The notes: generated by a model from the sequence alone, not told the origin. Positions 1-7,507 are shown, counted from the stretch's first letter. The stretch: DNA of 7,997 nucleotides from Bacteroidales bacterium UBA4459 (GCA_002389465.1 DGOT01000246.1:1-7997); one strand, 5' to 3'. Numbers and translations: made by a program.

Positions 1-159
1 ACATATATTCAATGGAATGAAACCGATAGAGACACCGTTCAGTGCCATATTAAAAGAAACGAAGATGGTAGTTTAATTGTTTGTACAAAAGTCTGGTATA
101 ATGACGAATTGGTGTGGGACAATGACGGAGAAAGGTATTTTACTATTATTAAGGATTGA
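1..159 (+). CDS. C-terminal fragment of an unidentified protein
   Basis: Frame 1 is open from the first base and ends at TGA 157-159, giving 52 residues that begin TYIQWNETDRD and end GERYFTIIKD. The gene starts left of the window. I do not recognise it. The fragment is hydrophilic and rich in Trp, Asp and Asn, has no membrane segment, and looks like the last strands of a beta-rich domain. Its ending (VWDNDGERYF) faintly recalls the closing WDNNGGxDY pattern of CBM25/CBM53 starch-binding modules, which would fit the alpha-glucan genes nearby, but this is one short motif and not an identification. It converges on the PPIase gene, with 64 nt between the two stop codons. That the frame is coding is likely from its composition and the clean stop before a non-coding spacer; the function is unknown. 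Confidence 0.55.
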   Translation, partial: TYIQWNETDRDTVQCHIKRNEDGSLIVCTKVWYNDELVWDNDGERYFTIIKD

Positions 160-164
160 TTAAT

Positions 165-205
165 AAAAGCCCGGCCATTGCGGCAGGGACGCGTGCCGGC
201 AGGAT
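165..205. terminator. GC-rich hairpin region between convergent genes, possible bidirectional terminator
   Basis: This GC-rich block sits in an otherwise AT-rich 64-nt spacer between two stop codons. Two alternative stems are visible: CGGCA 181-185 with TGCCG 194-198 (8-nt loop), or CCGGC 171-175 with GCCGG 195-199 (19-nt loop). Read on the minus strand, the longer stem is followed almost directly by CTTTTATT, so it could terminate the TreS-like/PPIase transcript. On the plus strand the following T-run is poor. The assignment rests on position and base pairing only; the stems are short. Confidence 0.35.
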
Positions 206-223
206 GAGTTTGTAATCTTGTTA

Positions 224-802
224 TCATTCTTTTAACTCCATATCCAGGATCTTTATCCTCGGTTTCAGCCATTGTCCTTCCGCCGGCGAATGCTGGATCT
301 TATGCACTACATCCATCCCTTTGATCACTTTTCCGAAGGCAGCAAAACCTTGTCCGTCAGCGTTGCGGTTTCCACCGTAATCAAGTGAAGGCTGGTCGCC
401 TATGCAAATAAAAAATTCACAAGTGGCTGTACATGGTTCGTTGCGTGCCATGGAGATAACCCCGTCTTTATGCAGAATGCCGGTTGTTTGCGTTGTTTCG
501 TGCTTAATGGGAGGTAGCGCTTTTGGGTGATTGTCATCGTACAAACCACCTTGAATCACTTCGATCTTTATGTTGTTGCCCGGTTGATTGTACATCGTCA
601 CAGTACGGTAAAAGGTAGCACTGTCAAGGCGTTGCTCTTTAATATACTTCAGGAAATTGGCAACAGTTATCGGAGCTTTGTCGGGGTGCAATTCCACCGT
701 AATAATACCCAGCTCGGTTTTTATGAGTATTTGCGGATTGTGTGAAGAACATCCTGCAATAAGAAGTGTCAGAAAGGTAAAAGACAAAAACAGTTTTTTC
801 AT
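224..802 (-). CDS. Cyclophilin-type peptidyl-prolyl cis-trans isomerase, lipoprotein
   Basis: The 192-residue protein is predicted to catalyse cis-trans isomerisation of Xaa-Pro bonds in the periplasm or at a membrane face. Residues 1-17 form a lipoprotein signal with lipobox LIAGC, so Cys18 would be acylated. The cyclophilin fold follows from about residue 25 to the end. Visible family landmarks are the FYR motif with Arg66 (the catalytic Arg position), QGG at 84-86, GVISMAR at 114-120, EFFI at 129-132 where cyclophilins usually have QFFI, and FGKVIKGMDVV at 156-166. Length is normal for a single-domain bacterial cyclophilin plus a signal. The start is ATG at 800-802, 4 nt after the stop of the upstream TreS-like gene, so the two are almost certainly co-transcribed. 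A role in folding exported enzymes is inference; most lipoprotein cyclophilins of this phylum have no assigned client. The cyclophilin call is secure, the exact substrate is not. Confidence 0.93.
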   Translation of the reverse strand: MKKLFLSFTFLTLLIAGCSSHNPQILIKTELGIITVELHPDKAPITVANFLKYIKEQRLDSATFYRTVTMYNQPGNNIKIEVIQGGLYDDNHPKALPPIKHETTQTTGILHKDGVISMARNEPCTATCEFFICIGDQPSLDYGGNRNADGQGFAAFGKVIKGMDVVHKIQHSPAEGQWLKPRIKILDMELKE

Positions 803-806
803 TTAG

Positions 807-2510
807 CTAAAGTATCAAAAACCAGCCAAACCCATGGGGGTCAAACCGCATCTCATTCCGGTCGGTATCCATCTGAAAACCATTGACGTATAGCACAATC
901 AGGTTATTGTCAGTGAACGGATGCCTGAACGTTTGTTGTTGTGAAGATAAATTGTTTATAACCAGCACTTTTTCTTCTTCGGTTTCGCGCAAATAGGCAA
1001 GCAGATAGTCCGGAGTATTTATAAATACGGTAGTTCCGCGCCCGAAAACTTTCAGCGACCGGCGGGCGTCCAGCATAGCCGAAATAGTTTTGAATATCCG
1101 GCTGCGGAAATTCTCTTTGTCTTTCAGGTCTTTTTCCAGTTGTTGCCAGTCAATACGACCCCGCACCAGAAAACGGGTATCATCTTTTCCGGTTAGTTTG
1201 ATCTGTTCTTTGTAATACTGTTCATCGTTCAGTTTGCCGAATTCATCACCGTAATACACAACAGGGGTGCCGGTCAGGGTCAGCATCAGCGAATAAGCCA
1301 GGGCGATTTTATCGGGATTGCGTTGCATCAATTCCGACAGTCGTGCCGAAATGCCTTCGCCCACCCTGAAATCCCACTCGGGCTGATGGCAATAGTTATC
1401 ATGGATGAATTTCCGGTCTTCTTCCGACACGTATACCAACTCCAGACTCAGCTCATCGTGTACCCTGAGAAAAGTAAACCACTGAGCACTTTCCGGGATC
1501 TCCGGTGTTACGGCCGGACTTAACGTTTCTTTAACCGGTGCTGCGCTTTCGGCAGCAATGGCTTTGAACATCATCGGCATCAACGGAAAATGATAGGCCG
1601 CATGGCATTCGTCACCGTCTCCGAGATATTTAACAACTTCATTGGGTTTTTGGCAAGCTTCGGCCAGTAGCAGTGTGCCGGGTTTGATATAGTCCAGCAC
1701 AGTCCTGAAAAATTTAACAAGGATGTGAGTATTGCTCAGGTTTTCACAACTTGTACCTTCTTCTTTCCATAAATAAGGGATGGCATCAGCCCTGAAACCA
1801 TCCACGCCCAGTCTTTGCCAGTAAAGGAGGTTTTCACTCATTTGGAACAGCACCTCCGGGTTCCGGTAATTCCAGTCGGGCTGGAAGTTGAAAAAACGGT
1901 GGAAATAGTGCCAACCATCACCATTGGATTCCCAGTTGCTGTCTTCTATGCCTTTAAACAACAGGCGGGCTTCCTTATAAAGATTCGTATTTTTACTCCA
2001 GATAAAGTAATCACGGTAAGGGTTATTCTCCGATTTACGGGCTTCCTTGAACAAAGGATGTTCATCGGAACAATGGTTAACGGCAATGTCGAAAATCACT
2101 TTCAGCTTGCGGTGGTGCGCTTCTTCCAGAAAGTGGCCGAAGACCTCTTCCTGTGTCTCTTTGCTTTCTGCGGAATTCGTACCTAGCAAGTCAGTACGAA
2201 TGTGGTCGTAATTCCGAATATCGAAACCGGCATCGCGCATGGGTGAATCGAGAATAGGTAGCAGCCAAAGACAGCTAACCCCCAGGTTTTGCAAATAGTC
2301 AAGTTTTGAAGTCAGACCGTTGAAGTCATTATTGAATAAATCGACATACAGCGAATAAACAACAACATCTTTGTACCAATCGGCATCAGTAGATGCATTT
2401 GCAGGAGCATACAGATTCTTTATTTTAGACAGAAAAGTGTGTAACATTTCCACAGGTTCTTGCGGATACAGTATATGCCAATACGATAATAACGACTCTT
2501 TAGTATTCAT
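807..2510 (-). CDS. GH13 alpha-glucan enzyme, trehalose synthase (TreS)-like, cytoplasmic
   Basis: A 567-residue protein with no signal peptide. The GH13 (beta/alpha)8 barrel begins near residue 45 (DVVVYSLYVDLF). Conserved regions are DIAVNH 141-146, GVDGFRADA 235-243 with nucleophile Asp242, LLLAEACQKP with acid/base Glu284, and FLRVHDELSLE with transition-state Asp352. Several stretches follow trehalose synthase (maltose alpha-glucosyltransferase, GH13_16) closely: EGTSCENL 251-258, GDGDECH 297-303, HFPLMPMM 307-314, TPEIPESAQW 335-344 and VVYYGDE 417-423. After that GDE, TreS normally has a DGVRTPMQW signature; here there is a divergent segment, so maltose-trehalose interconversion is likely but not assured and an alpha-glucosidase is the main alternative. 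A short beta domain of about 90 residues ends the protein; there is no maltokinase fusion. A longer reading from TTG at 2535-2537 is possible, but that codon lies inside the predicted -7 promoter element, so I chose ATG at 2508-2510. It is first in the unit with the PPIase gene. Confidence 0.88.
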   Translation of the reverse strand: MNTKESLLSYWHILYPQEPVEMLHTFLSKIKNLYAPANASTDADWYKDVVVYSLYVDLFNNDFNGLTSKLDYLQNLGVSCLWLLPILDSPMRDAGFDIRNYDHIRTDLLGTNSAESKETQEEVFGHFLEEAHHRKLKVIFDIAVNHCSDEHPLFKEARKSENNPYRDYFIWSKNTNLYKEARLLFKGIEDSNWESNGDGWHYFHRFFNFQPDWNYRNPEVLFQMSENLLYWQRLGVDGFRADAIPYLWKEEGTSCENLSNTHILVKFFRTVLDYIKPGTLLLAEACQKPNEVVKYLGDGDECHAAYHFPLMPMMFKAIAAESAAPVKETLSPAVTPEIPESAQWFTFLRVHDELSLELVYVSEEDRKFIHDNYCHQPEWDFRVGEGISARLSELMQRNPDKIALAYSLMLTLTGTPVVYYGDEFGKLNDEQYYKEQIKLTGKDDTRFLVRGRIDWQQLEKDLKDKENFRSRIFKTISAMLDARRSLKVFGRGTTVFINTPDYLLAYLRETEEEKVLVINNLSSQQQTFRHPFTDNNLIVLYVNGFQMDTDRNEMRFDPHGFGWFLIL

Positions 2511-2534
2511 GATTTTTTTTAAAATGCGGTAAAA

Positions 2535-2542
2535 CAAAAATA
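2535..2542 (-). promoter_or_regulatory. Bacteroidota-type -7 promoter element for the TreS-like/PPIase unit
   Basis: The minus strand reads TATTTTTG here, a match to the TAnnTTTG -7 element of the Bacteroidota primary sigma factor. It lies 24 nt upstream of the ATG at 2510, leaving a leader of roughly 15-20 nt. I see no convincing TTTG -33 element at the usual 19-21 nt spacing, so the call rests on the -7 match and its position. Confidence 0.5.
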
Positions 2543-2575
2543 GATATAAGTTACTGAGGTTTGTTTGTTATGAGG

Positions 2576-2585
2576 CAAAGCTTTG
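2576..2585. promoter_or_regulatory. Perfect 10-bp palindrome between the divergent promoters, possible operator
   Basis: CAAAGCTTTG is a perfect inverted repeat lying between the two -7 elements, about 35 nt upstream of the minus-strand one. A dimeric regulator could bind there. The arms are only 5 bp and do not extend outwards, and a palindrome of this size has a fair chance of arising in a region this long, so this is only a candidate. Confidence 0.15.
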
Positions 2586-2729
2586 GGAAACATTTATCTG
2601 TATTCTGGAATTTGTGTCCCAAATACTAACTAAAACGATTGCGAAGGGCTTTACAGAAAGTGCTCATTACTTTTAAACAATAAATCGGGCAAAACGACTG
2701 CAATTCAGGAAAGCCACATGTTTTTATGT

Positions 2730-2737
2730 TATTTTTG
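2730..2737 (+). promoter_or_regulatory. Bacteroidota-type -7 promoter element for the alpha-glucan operon
   Basis: TATTTTTG matches TAnnTTTG and is the same octamer as the divergent promoter. It ends 30 nt before the ATG of the SusA-like gene, predicting a leader of about 20-25 nt. The -33 position holds only TTCAGG (2704-2709, 20-nt spacer), a weak match to TTTG, which may mean that an activator is needed. No ribosome-binding site follows. Confidence 0.5.
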
Positions 2738-2767
2738 GTAGTTGCTAGACATTAAAAATCCAGTTCT

Positions 2768-4624
2768 ATGAGCGGAGTACGCTTTTTTATTATTGCGTTG
2801 GTGATAACCCTCGCAATACAGGTTCAGGCAAAAAAAACCAGAGTTGACCGAATTGACCCGCCCGGTTGGTGGACGGGAATGAGAAACCCTGATCTTCAAT
2901 TGATGGTTTATGGAAAAGATATTGCCGAAACAACACCTGACATTTCTTATAATGGTGTTACTTTGAAGAAAGTGATCAAGATGGAAAATCCGAACTATCT
3001 GTTCTTAAACCTGACCATATCGCCGGAAACCAAGCCCGGAAATTTTGAGATTTATTTTAAAAAAGGAAAAAAGATCGTAGATGCGTATACGTACGTCCTG
3101 AGCAGCAGAAATAAGGACCCTGAGTTGCATCAGGGATTTGACGGTTCTGACGTAATCTATCTGCTGATGCCCGACAGATTTGCCAACGGTGATAATGAAA
3201 ATGATGACGTAAAAGGGATGCTTGAAGAGGCTAACCGTAAAAATTCGCTGAGCCGGCACGGTGGAGATATAAAAGGAATTAGTGATCATCTTGATTATCT
3301 GGAGAATCTGGGCGTAACAGCTCTCTGGATAAATCCGTTGCTGGAAAATAACATGTCCGAACAGTCATACCATGGCTATGCCATCACAGATTGCTATAAA
3401 GTAGATCCGCGCTTTGGTACCAATGAAGATTACAAACAACTCGTTAAGGATGCACATAAAAAAGGGTTGAAAATCATTATGGATATGGTGGCTAACCATT
3501 GCGGAACGGGTTATTACTGGAATGATGATTTGCCCGCCAAAGACTGGTATAATCAATGGCCTGAATTTACACGAACAAATTACCGTGGAATTGTACAAAG
3601 CGATCCGAATGCATCAAATGCAGATTATGATAAGATGGTCAAAGGGTGGTTTGATGTAACAATGGCCGACCTGAACCAGCACAACCCTTATGTGGCTGAG
3701 TTTATTATTCAGAATACCATCTGGTGGATCGAATACCTGGGCCTTGATGGCATCCGTCAGGATACTTACCCGTATCCTTATAAAGATTTTATGGCTACAT
3801 GGATGCAACGGATTCTGGAAGAATACCCTGACTTCAATGTAGTGGGTGAGGTGTGGCTTAATTATCCTTCACTCGTTGCTTACTGGCTCGATAATGAATC
3901 AAATAATGATGGATATCGTTCGTACCTTACCAACGTGTTTGATTTCCCACTGATGTATGCTCTGAACAAGGCTTTTAACGAAGAGGATGGTTGGGACCGG
4001 GGTACCCTTGCGTTATACGAAACACTCGCACAGGATTTTCTTTACAGCAACCCGATGAATCTGGTTGTTTTTACGGACAATCATGATGGAGACCGGTTTT
4101 ACACAAAGATGCAGGAGGATATCCGAAAGTTTAAATTGGGGATGGCATTTATAATGACCGTAAGGGGAATCCCGCAAATTTATTACGGGGGTGAACTACT
4201 GATGACAGGTAGCGAACATGAAGGGCATGGCTATATCAGGAAAGATTTTCCGGGTGGATGGCCGGGTGATAAAGTAAACGCTTTTACTCAGGAAGGTTTT
4301 TCAGGGGAGCAGTTGGATGCCTTTAATTATACCCGGAGACTGTTGAATTGGAGAAAGACAAATGAGGCGGTTCAATTTGGTGAATTTACGCACTATATTC
4401 CCGAAAGCGGAGTTTATGTGTATTTCAGACACACGGATGATGAAGCTGTGATGGTTCTGCTAAACAATAGTGAAAAGGAGCAAAAAGTGGATCTTTCACG
4501 GTATTCCATTAACCTTAAAGGATACAAGGGGGGAAAGAGTGTGTTGACCAGAGCGATATTCGATAATCTGGACTACCTGACGGTTCCGGCAAAATCGCCC
4601 ATGATTGTGGAATTAGTGAAATAA
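2768..4624 (+). CDS. susA: SusA-like neopullulanase (GH13), secreted
   Basis: The 618-residue protein matches SusA of the Bacteroides starch-utilisation system in length, order of parts and sequence style. SusA is a periplasmic neopullulanase that cleaves alpha-1,4 bonds in pullulan and maltodextrins. A Sec signal peptide (residues 1-21, cut after VQA) is followed by a cyclomaltodextrinase-type N-terminal beta-sandwich (about 24-112; IDPPGWWTGMRNPDLQLMVY is typical), a GH13 barrel (about 125-530) and a C-terminal beta domain (about 535-618). Catalytic sites visible are DMVANH 239-244, GIRQD with nucleophile Asp332, GEVW with acid/base Glu361 and TDNHD with Asp440 as transition-state stabiliser. 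HGGDIKGI at 164-171 is also characteristic of the group. All key residues are intact. The start is ATG 2768, about 30 nt after a -7 promoter element. It leads an operon with the GH31 gene 12 nt downstream. The symbol is by homology; no susC/susD/susB is present here. Confidence 0.92.
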   Translation: MSGVRFFIIALVITLAIQVQAKKTRVDRIDPPGWWTGMRNPDLQLMVYGKDIAETTPDISYNGVTLKKVIKMENPNYLFLNLTISPETKPGNFEIYFKKGKKIVDAYTYVLSSRNKDPELHQGFDGSDVIYLLMPDRFANGDNENDDVKGMLEEANRKNSLSRHGGDIKGISDHLDYLENLGVTALWINPLLENNMSEQSYHGYAITDCYKVDPRFGTNEDYKQLVKDAHKKGLKIIMDMVANHCGTGYYWNDDLPAKDWYNQWPEFTRTNYRGIVQSDPNASNADYDKMVKGWFDVTMADLNQHNPYVAEFIIQNTIWWIEYLGLDGIRQDTYPYPYKDFMATWMQRILEEYPDFNVVGEVWLNYPSLVAYWLDNESNNDGYRSYLTNVFDFPLMYALNKAFNEEDGWDRGTLALYETLAQDFLYSNPMNLVVFTDNHDGDRFYTKMQEDIRKFKLGMAFIMTVRGIPQIYYGGELLMTGSEHEGHGYIRKDFPGGWPGDKVNAFTQEGFSGEQLDAFNYTRRLLNWRKTNEAVQFGEFTHYIPESGVYVYFRHTDDEAVMVLLNNSEKEQKVDLSRYSINLKGYKGGKSVLTRAIFDNLDYLTVPAKSPMIVELVK

Positions 4625-4636
4625 TAATCTGCACCA

Positions 4637-7492
4637 ATGAAGCAAGCAATTCTATTAATTTGGATCGTATTGGGGTTTACATCACTAAACGCCCAGATCG
4701 CCTGGCTTAGTCCACCTGATCCTTCCCCAGCAGATACGGTTACGCTGACGTATAATGCCAATAAAGGTAACAAAGCCCTCTCAGGATATGAGGGTGATGT
4801 TTACCTTCATACGGGTGTCATCACACAAAAAAGTATTGATGGTGGCGACTGGAAACATGTTGTGGGGAACTGGGGAGAAGACGACCCCCGCGTAAAGATG
4901 ACATCCATTGGTAACAGCTTGCATCAATTCACCTTCGTTATTCAGGATTTTTATGGTTTGAATGCCGAAGAAATTCCACGACAACTGGCGTTTGTATTCC
5001 GGAGTGTTAACGGTTCAAAAGTGGGAAAGACAAAAACCAACGAAGATATTTTCCTGAATGTCAACGGGTATCAACAACCTGAAAGAGCCCCGGCCAAATA
5101 CTTGTTCGATACAAGAAAATATGTGTCGTACGAAATCAGTAAGAACACGTTACTGGTGCACACTGACCATGGACTTGCTCAGATTATTCCATATACAAAT
5201 ACAATAATTGAGGTTAAAAATTTCCCGGTAAATAAGCTGGAATATGATTCGTCGGTGGCGGTTATATTAGTTCCGCATAACATTGAGTTTGTTTTGAAGG
5301 AAGACAGCAGTTTTCTAAAATTGATTACAGACAGCCTGGATGTAATTATAAGAAAAACCGATGTCCACATCTCTTTTATCTTTGATGGCGACACCATCCT
5401 GGAGGAAGAAAAAGGCTATTTCAGTCGTAGTGATAACAATGGTTTGCGGTTCAGACTGGATAGAGATGAAAAGATCTACGGGTTGGGTGAGCGAGCCAAT
5501 GCTTTTAACTTAGTGGGGGCGAGGTATAATTTATATAACAGGCCAAAATACGGCTACGAGATCGGCGCCAAAAACCTGAATTATTCTGTTCCCTTAGTCG
5601 TATCATCGAAAAAGTATCTTTTATTCTTCGACAACCCGCAAAAAGGTTATACCGACATTGGAGAAACAGATGCCGGTGTATTGGAATGGGGTGCCATTGG
5701 CGGGTTGATGAAATATTTTGTGATTGCCGGTACGGATTTTAAAAGCATTGCCAAAGATTATGCCTCTTTGACAGGTTACCAGCCGCTTCCTCCTCTTTGG
5801 GCATTGGGCAACCTGCAATCACGGATGGCCTACCGCACGCAACATGAGACGGATTCCATTGTATCACTTATGCAGGAGAAGAACTTTCCGATCGATGCCA
5901 TAATTCTGGATTTTTACTGGTTCGGCGACAGTATATTAGGAACACTGGGACGCCTGAAATGGTATGCGCCTAACTGGCCCGATCCTGAGAGGATGATAGC
6001 TAAATTTCGGAAAGAGGGTGTGAAAACCATCCTGATCACAGAGCCATACATCCTCGACTCACTTAAAAATTTCAAAATAGCAGCGGAAAAAGGAATCCTG
6101 GCGACCGATAGTATCGGAAATCCTTACATCAACTACGAATTCTATTTTGGGAACGGTGGACTGATCGATATGTTCAAGCCGGCAGCCTGGGATTGGTTCT
6201 GGGAAAAGTACAAAAAACAGATCGAAATAGGAGTGGCCGGATGGTGGGGTGACCTTGGAGAGCCTGAAAGCCATCCGTCGGACATGTATCACATCAACGG
6301 CAAAGCGGATGAAGTGCATAACATCTACGGGCATTACTGGCATAAATTTCTTTATGAAAAATACAGGGAAGAATATCCCAATGTAAGACTGTTTAACTTA
6401 AACAGGGCGGGTTATGCCGGCTCACAACGATACTCTATTTATCCTTGGACCGGTGATGTTTCCCGAAGTTGGGGCGGCTTACAGGCCCAGCTACCGCTAA
6501 TGTTACACATGAGCCTGAGCGGTTTACCTTTCATTCATTCTGATGCCGGGGGTTTTGCCCAGGGTACAAAAGACGATGAGCTGTACACACGCTGGCTGCA
6601 GGTGGCATGCTTTTCACCCATACTGCGTCCGCATGGCTCCGGTATTCCTTCAGAACCGGTTTATTTTAATGATACAACACAACAGGTAGTGCGAGATTTT
6701 ATGAAACTGCGGTACCGCCTGCTCCCATACATATATACATTGACTTATCAAGCAGCCACAGAAGGATCACCTATTGTACGCCCGCTTTTTTATGAGTTTC
6801 CTGAGGATAGTGTAGCTTATTCGATTGGTAATGAATATATGTTCGGAGGTAACATGCTTGTAGCACCGGTTGTTGAGCAGGGTCAGAAGAAGAAAAAAGT
6901 TTATTTGCCCAAAGGAACGGTATGGTACGACTTCTGGCATTATACACGGTATGATGGCGGCCAGTGGATTGAATTGAAAACAGAACTGAAAACAATCCCC
7001 ATATTTGTTAAAGCGGGATCATTCATCCCGATGATAAAAGCCATTCAAACAACAGACGATTATTCAACGGAGTATTTGACTCTTTACTATTATGTCGATG
7101 ATTTGCATACTGCTAATGGTGACCATATGTATCATGATGATGGTCAAACATTCATGATGCCCGGTAAAAAAACCGGATATGAAATTTTAAGTTTTACTGA
7201 AGAGAAGTCTGGTAATACTGATTCGTTTATCTTTGGCAGCCGGAATTACGATCTGCCATTGGCATTTAAGGGTCGGACGATAGAACTTAAAGTGATAGGA
7301 GCTGACTTTCCAGATCATGTAAAAGTAAAACTGTTTACAAACAACGGAAATAAAAAATATAAGCTAAACGACTTGAAAAGGACAGAGGGCCAGCAAGATG
7401 AAGGGTTTATTTACAATAGGAGCGAAGGGATTTTAACTGTCCGTTTTCATTGGGAGACAGATAGTATCAGGCACATCATTTTGGAGAAATAA
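4637..7492 (+). CDS. GH31 alpha-glucosidase or 4-alpha-glucosyltransferase with extra N-terminal module, secreted
   Basis: A 951-residue exported enzyme. Residues 1-19 are a Sec signal (cut before Gln20). Residues about 20-145 form an extra beta-sandwich with exposed-looking aromatics (W23, W72, W79), possibly starch-binding. The GH31 core follows: galactose-mutarotase-like N-domain about 165-380 (YGLGER 281-286), barrel about 385-715, then C-terminal beta domains including a DUF5110-like region about 805-875. Barrel landmarks are ILDFYWFG 423-430, GWWGDLGEPE 535-544 with nucleophile Asp539, PWTGDVSRSW 603-612 with acid/base Asp607, HSDAGGF 634-640 and LRPHGSG 663-669. The WWGDLGEPE wording resembles the oligosaccharide 4-alpha-glucosyltransferase branch of GH31 (Cellvibrio Agd31B type) more than classical alpha-glucosidases with WxDMNE; that subtype is inference. 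It is not SusB, which is GH97. It sits 12 nt after the SusA-like gene and 15 nt before a GH13 lipoprotein gene, so all three probably share one transcript and process the same alpha-glucans. Confidence 0.9.
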   Translation: MKQAILLIWIVLGFTSLNAQIAWLSPPDPSPADTVTLTYNANKGNKALSGYEGDVYLHTGVITQKSIDGGDWKHVVGNWGEDDPRVKMTSIGNSLHQFTFVIQDFYGLNAEEIPRQLAFVFRSVNGSKVGKTKTNEDIFLNVNGYQQPERAPAKYLFDTRKYVSYEISKNTLLVHTDHGLAQIIPYTNTIIEVKNFPVNKLEYDSSVAVILVPHNIEFVLKEDSSFLKLITDSLDVIIRKTDVHISFIFDGDTILEEEKGYFSRSDNNGLRFRLDRDEKIYGLGERANAFNLVGARYNLYNRPKYGYEIGAKNLNYSVPLVVSSKKYLLFFDNPQKGYTDIGETDAGVLEWGAIGGLMKYFVIAGTDFKSIAKDYASLTGYQPLPPLWALGNLQSRMAYRTQHETDSIVSLMQEKNFPIDAIILDFYWFGDSILGTLGRLKWYAPNWPDPERMIAKFRKEGVKTILITEPYILDSLKNFKIAAEKGILATDSIGNPYINYEFYFGNGGLIDMFKPAAWDWFWEKYKKQIEIGVAGWWGDLGEPESHPSDMYHINGKADEVHNIYGHYWHKFLYEKYREEYPNVRLFNLNRAGYAGSQRYSIYPWTGDVSRSWGGLQAQLPLMLHMSLSGLPFIHSDAGGFAQGTKDDELYTRWLQVACFSPILRPHGSGIPSEPVYFNDTTQQVVRDFMKLRYRLLPYIYTLTYQAATEGSPIVRPLFYEFPEDSVAYSIGNEYMFGGNMLVAPVVEQGQKKKKVYLPKGTVWYDFWHYTRYDGGQWIELKTELKTIPIFVKAGSFIPMIKAIQTTDDYSTEYLTLYYYVDDLHTANGDHMYHDDGQTFMMPGKKTGYEILSFTEEKSGNTDSFIFGSRNYDLPLAFKGRTIELKVIGADFPDHVKVKLFTNNGNKKYKLNDLKRTEGQQDEGFIYNRSEGILTVRFHWETDSIRHIILEK

Positions 7493-7507
7493 CATTTAAA
7501 TATCATC

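Noticed and set aside
39..272. Minus-strand open frame of 77 codons across the convergent spacer
   Set aside because: It overlaps both the C-terminal fragment on the plus strand and the PPIase 3' end, runs through the GC-rich hairpin block, and shows no protein-like pattern.
1815..2186. Open frame of 123 codons on the plus strand
   Set aside because: It lies wholly inside the TreS-like gene on the opposite strand, whose catalytic motifs span the region. The translated product shows no recognisable domain.
2826..2840. Homopolymer A run after the SusA-like signal peptide as a possible frameshift
   Set aside because: The frame is continuous through it, from a good signal peptide into the expected N-terminal domain, so there is no sign of a broken or slippage-dependent gene.
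4573..4773. Minus-strand open frame over the junction of the SusA-like and GH31 genes
   Set aside because: It overlaps two well-supported genes on the other strand and has no family resemblance.
4637..7492. Identification of the large enzyme as SusB
   Set aside because: SusB is a GH97 enzyme. This protein has GH31 motifs (GWWGDLGEPE, PWTGDVSRSW) and a GH31 domain order.
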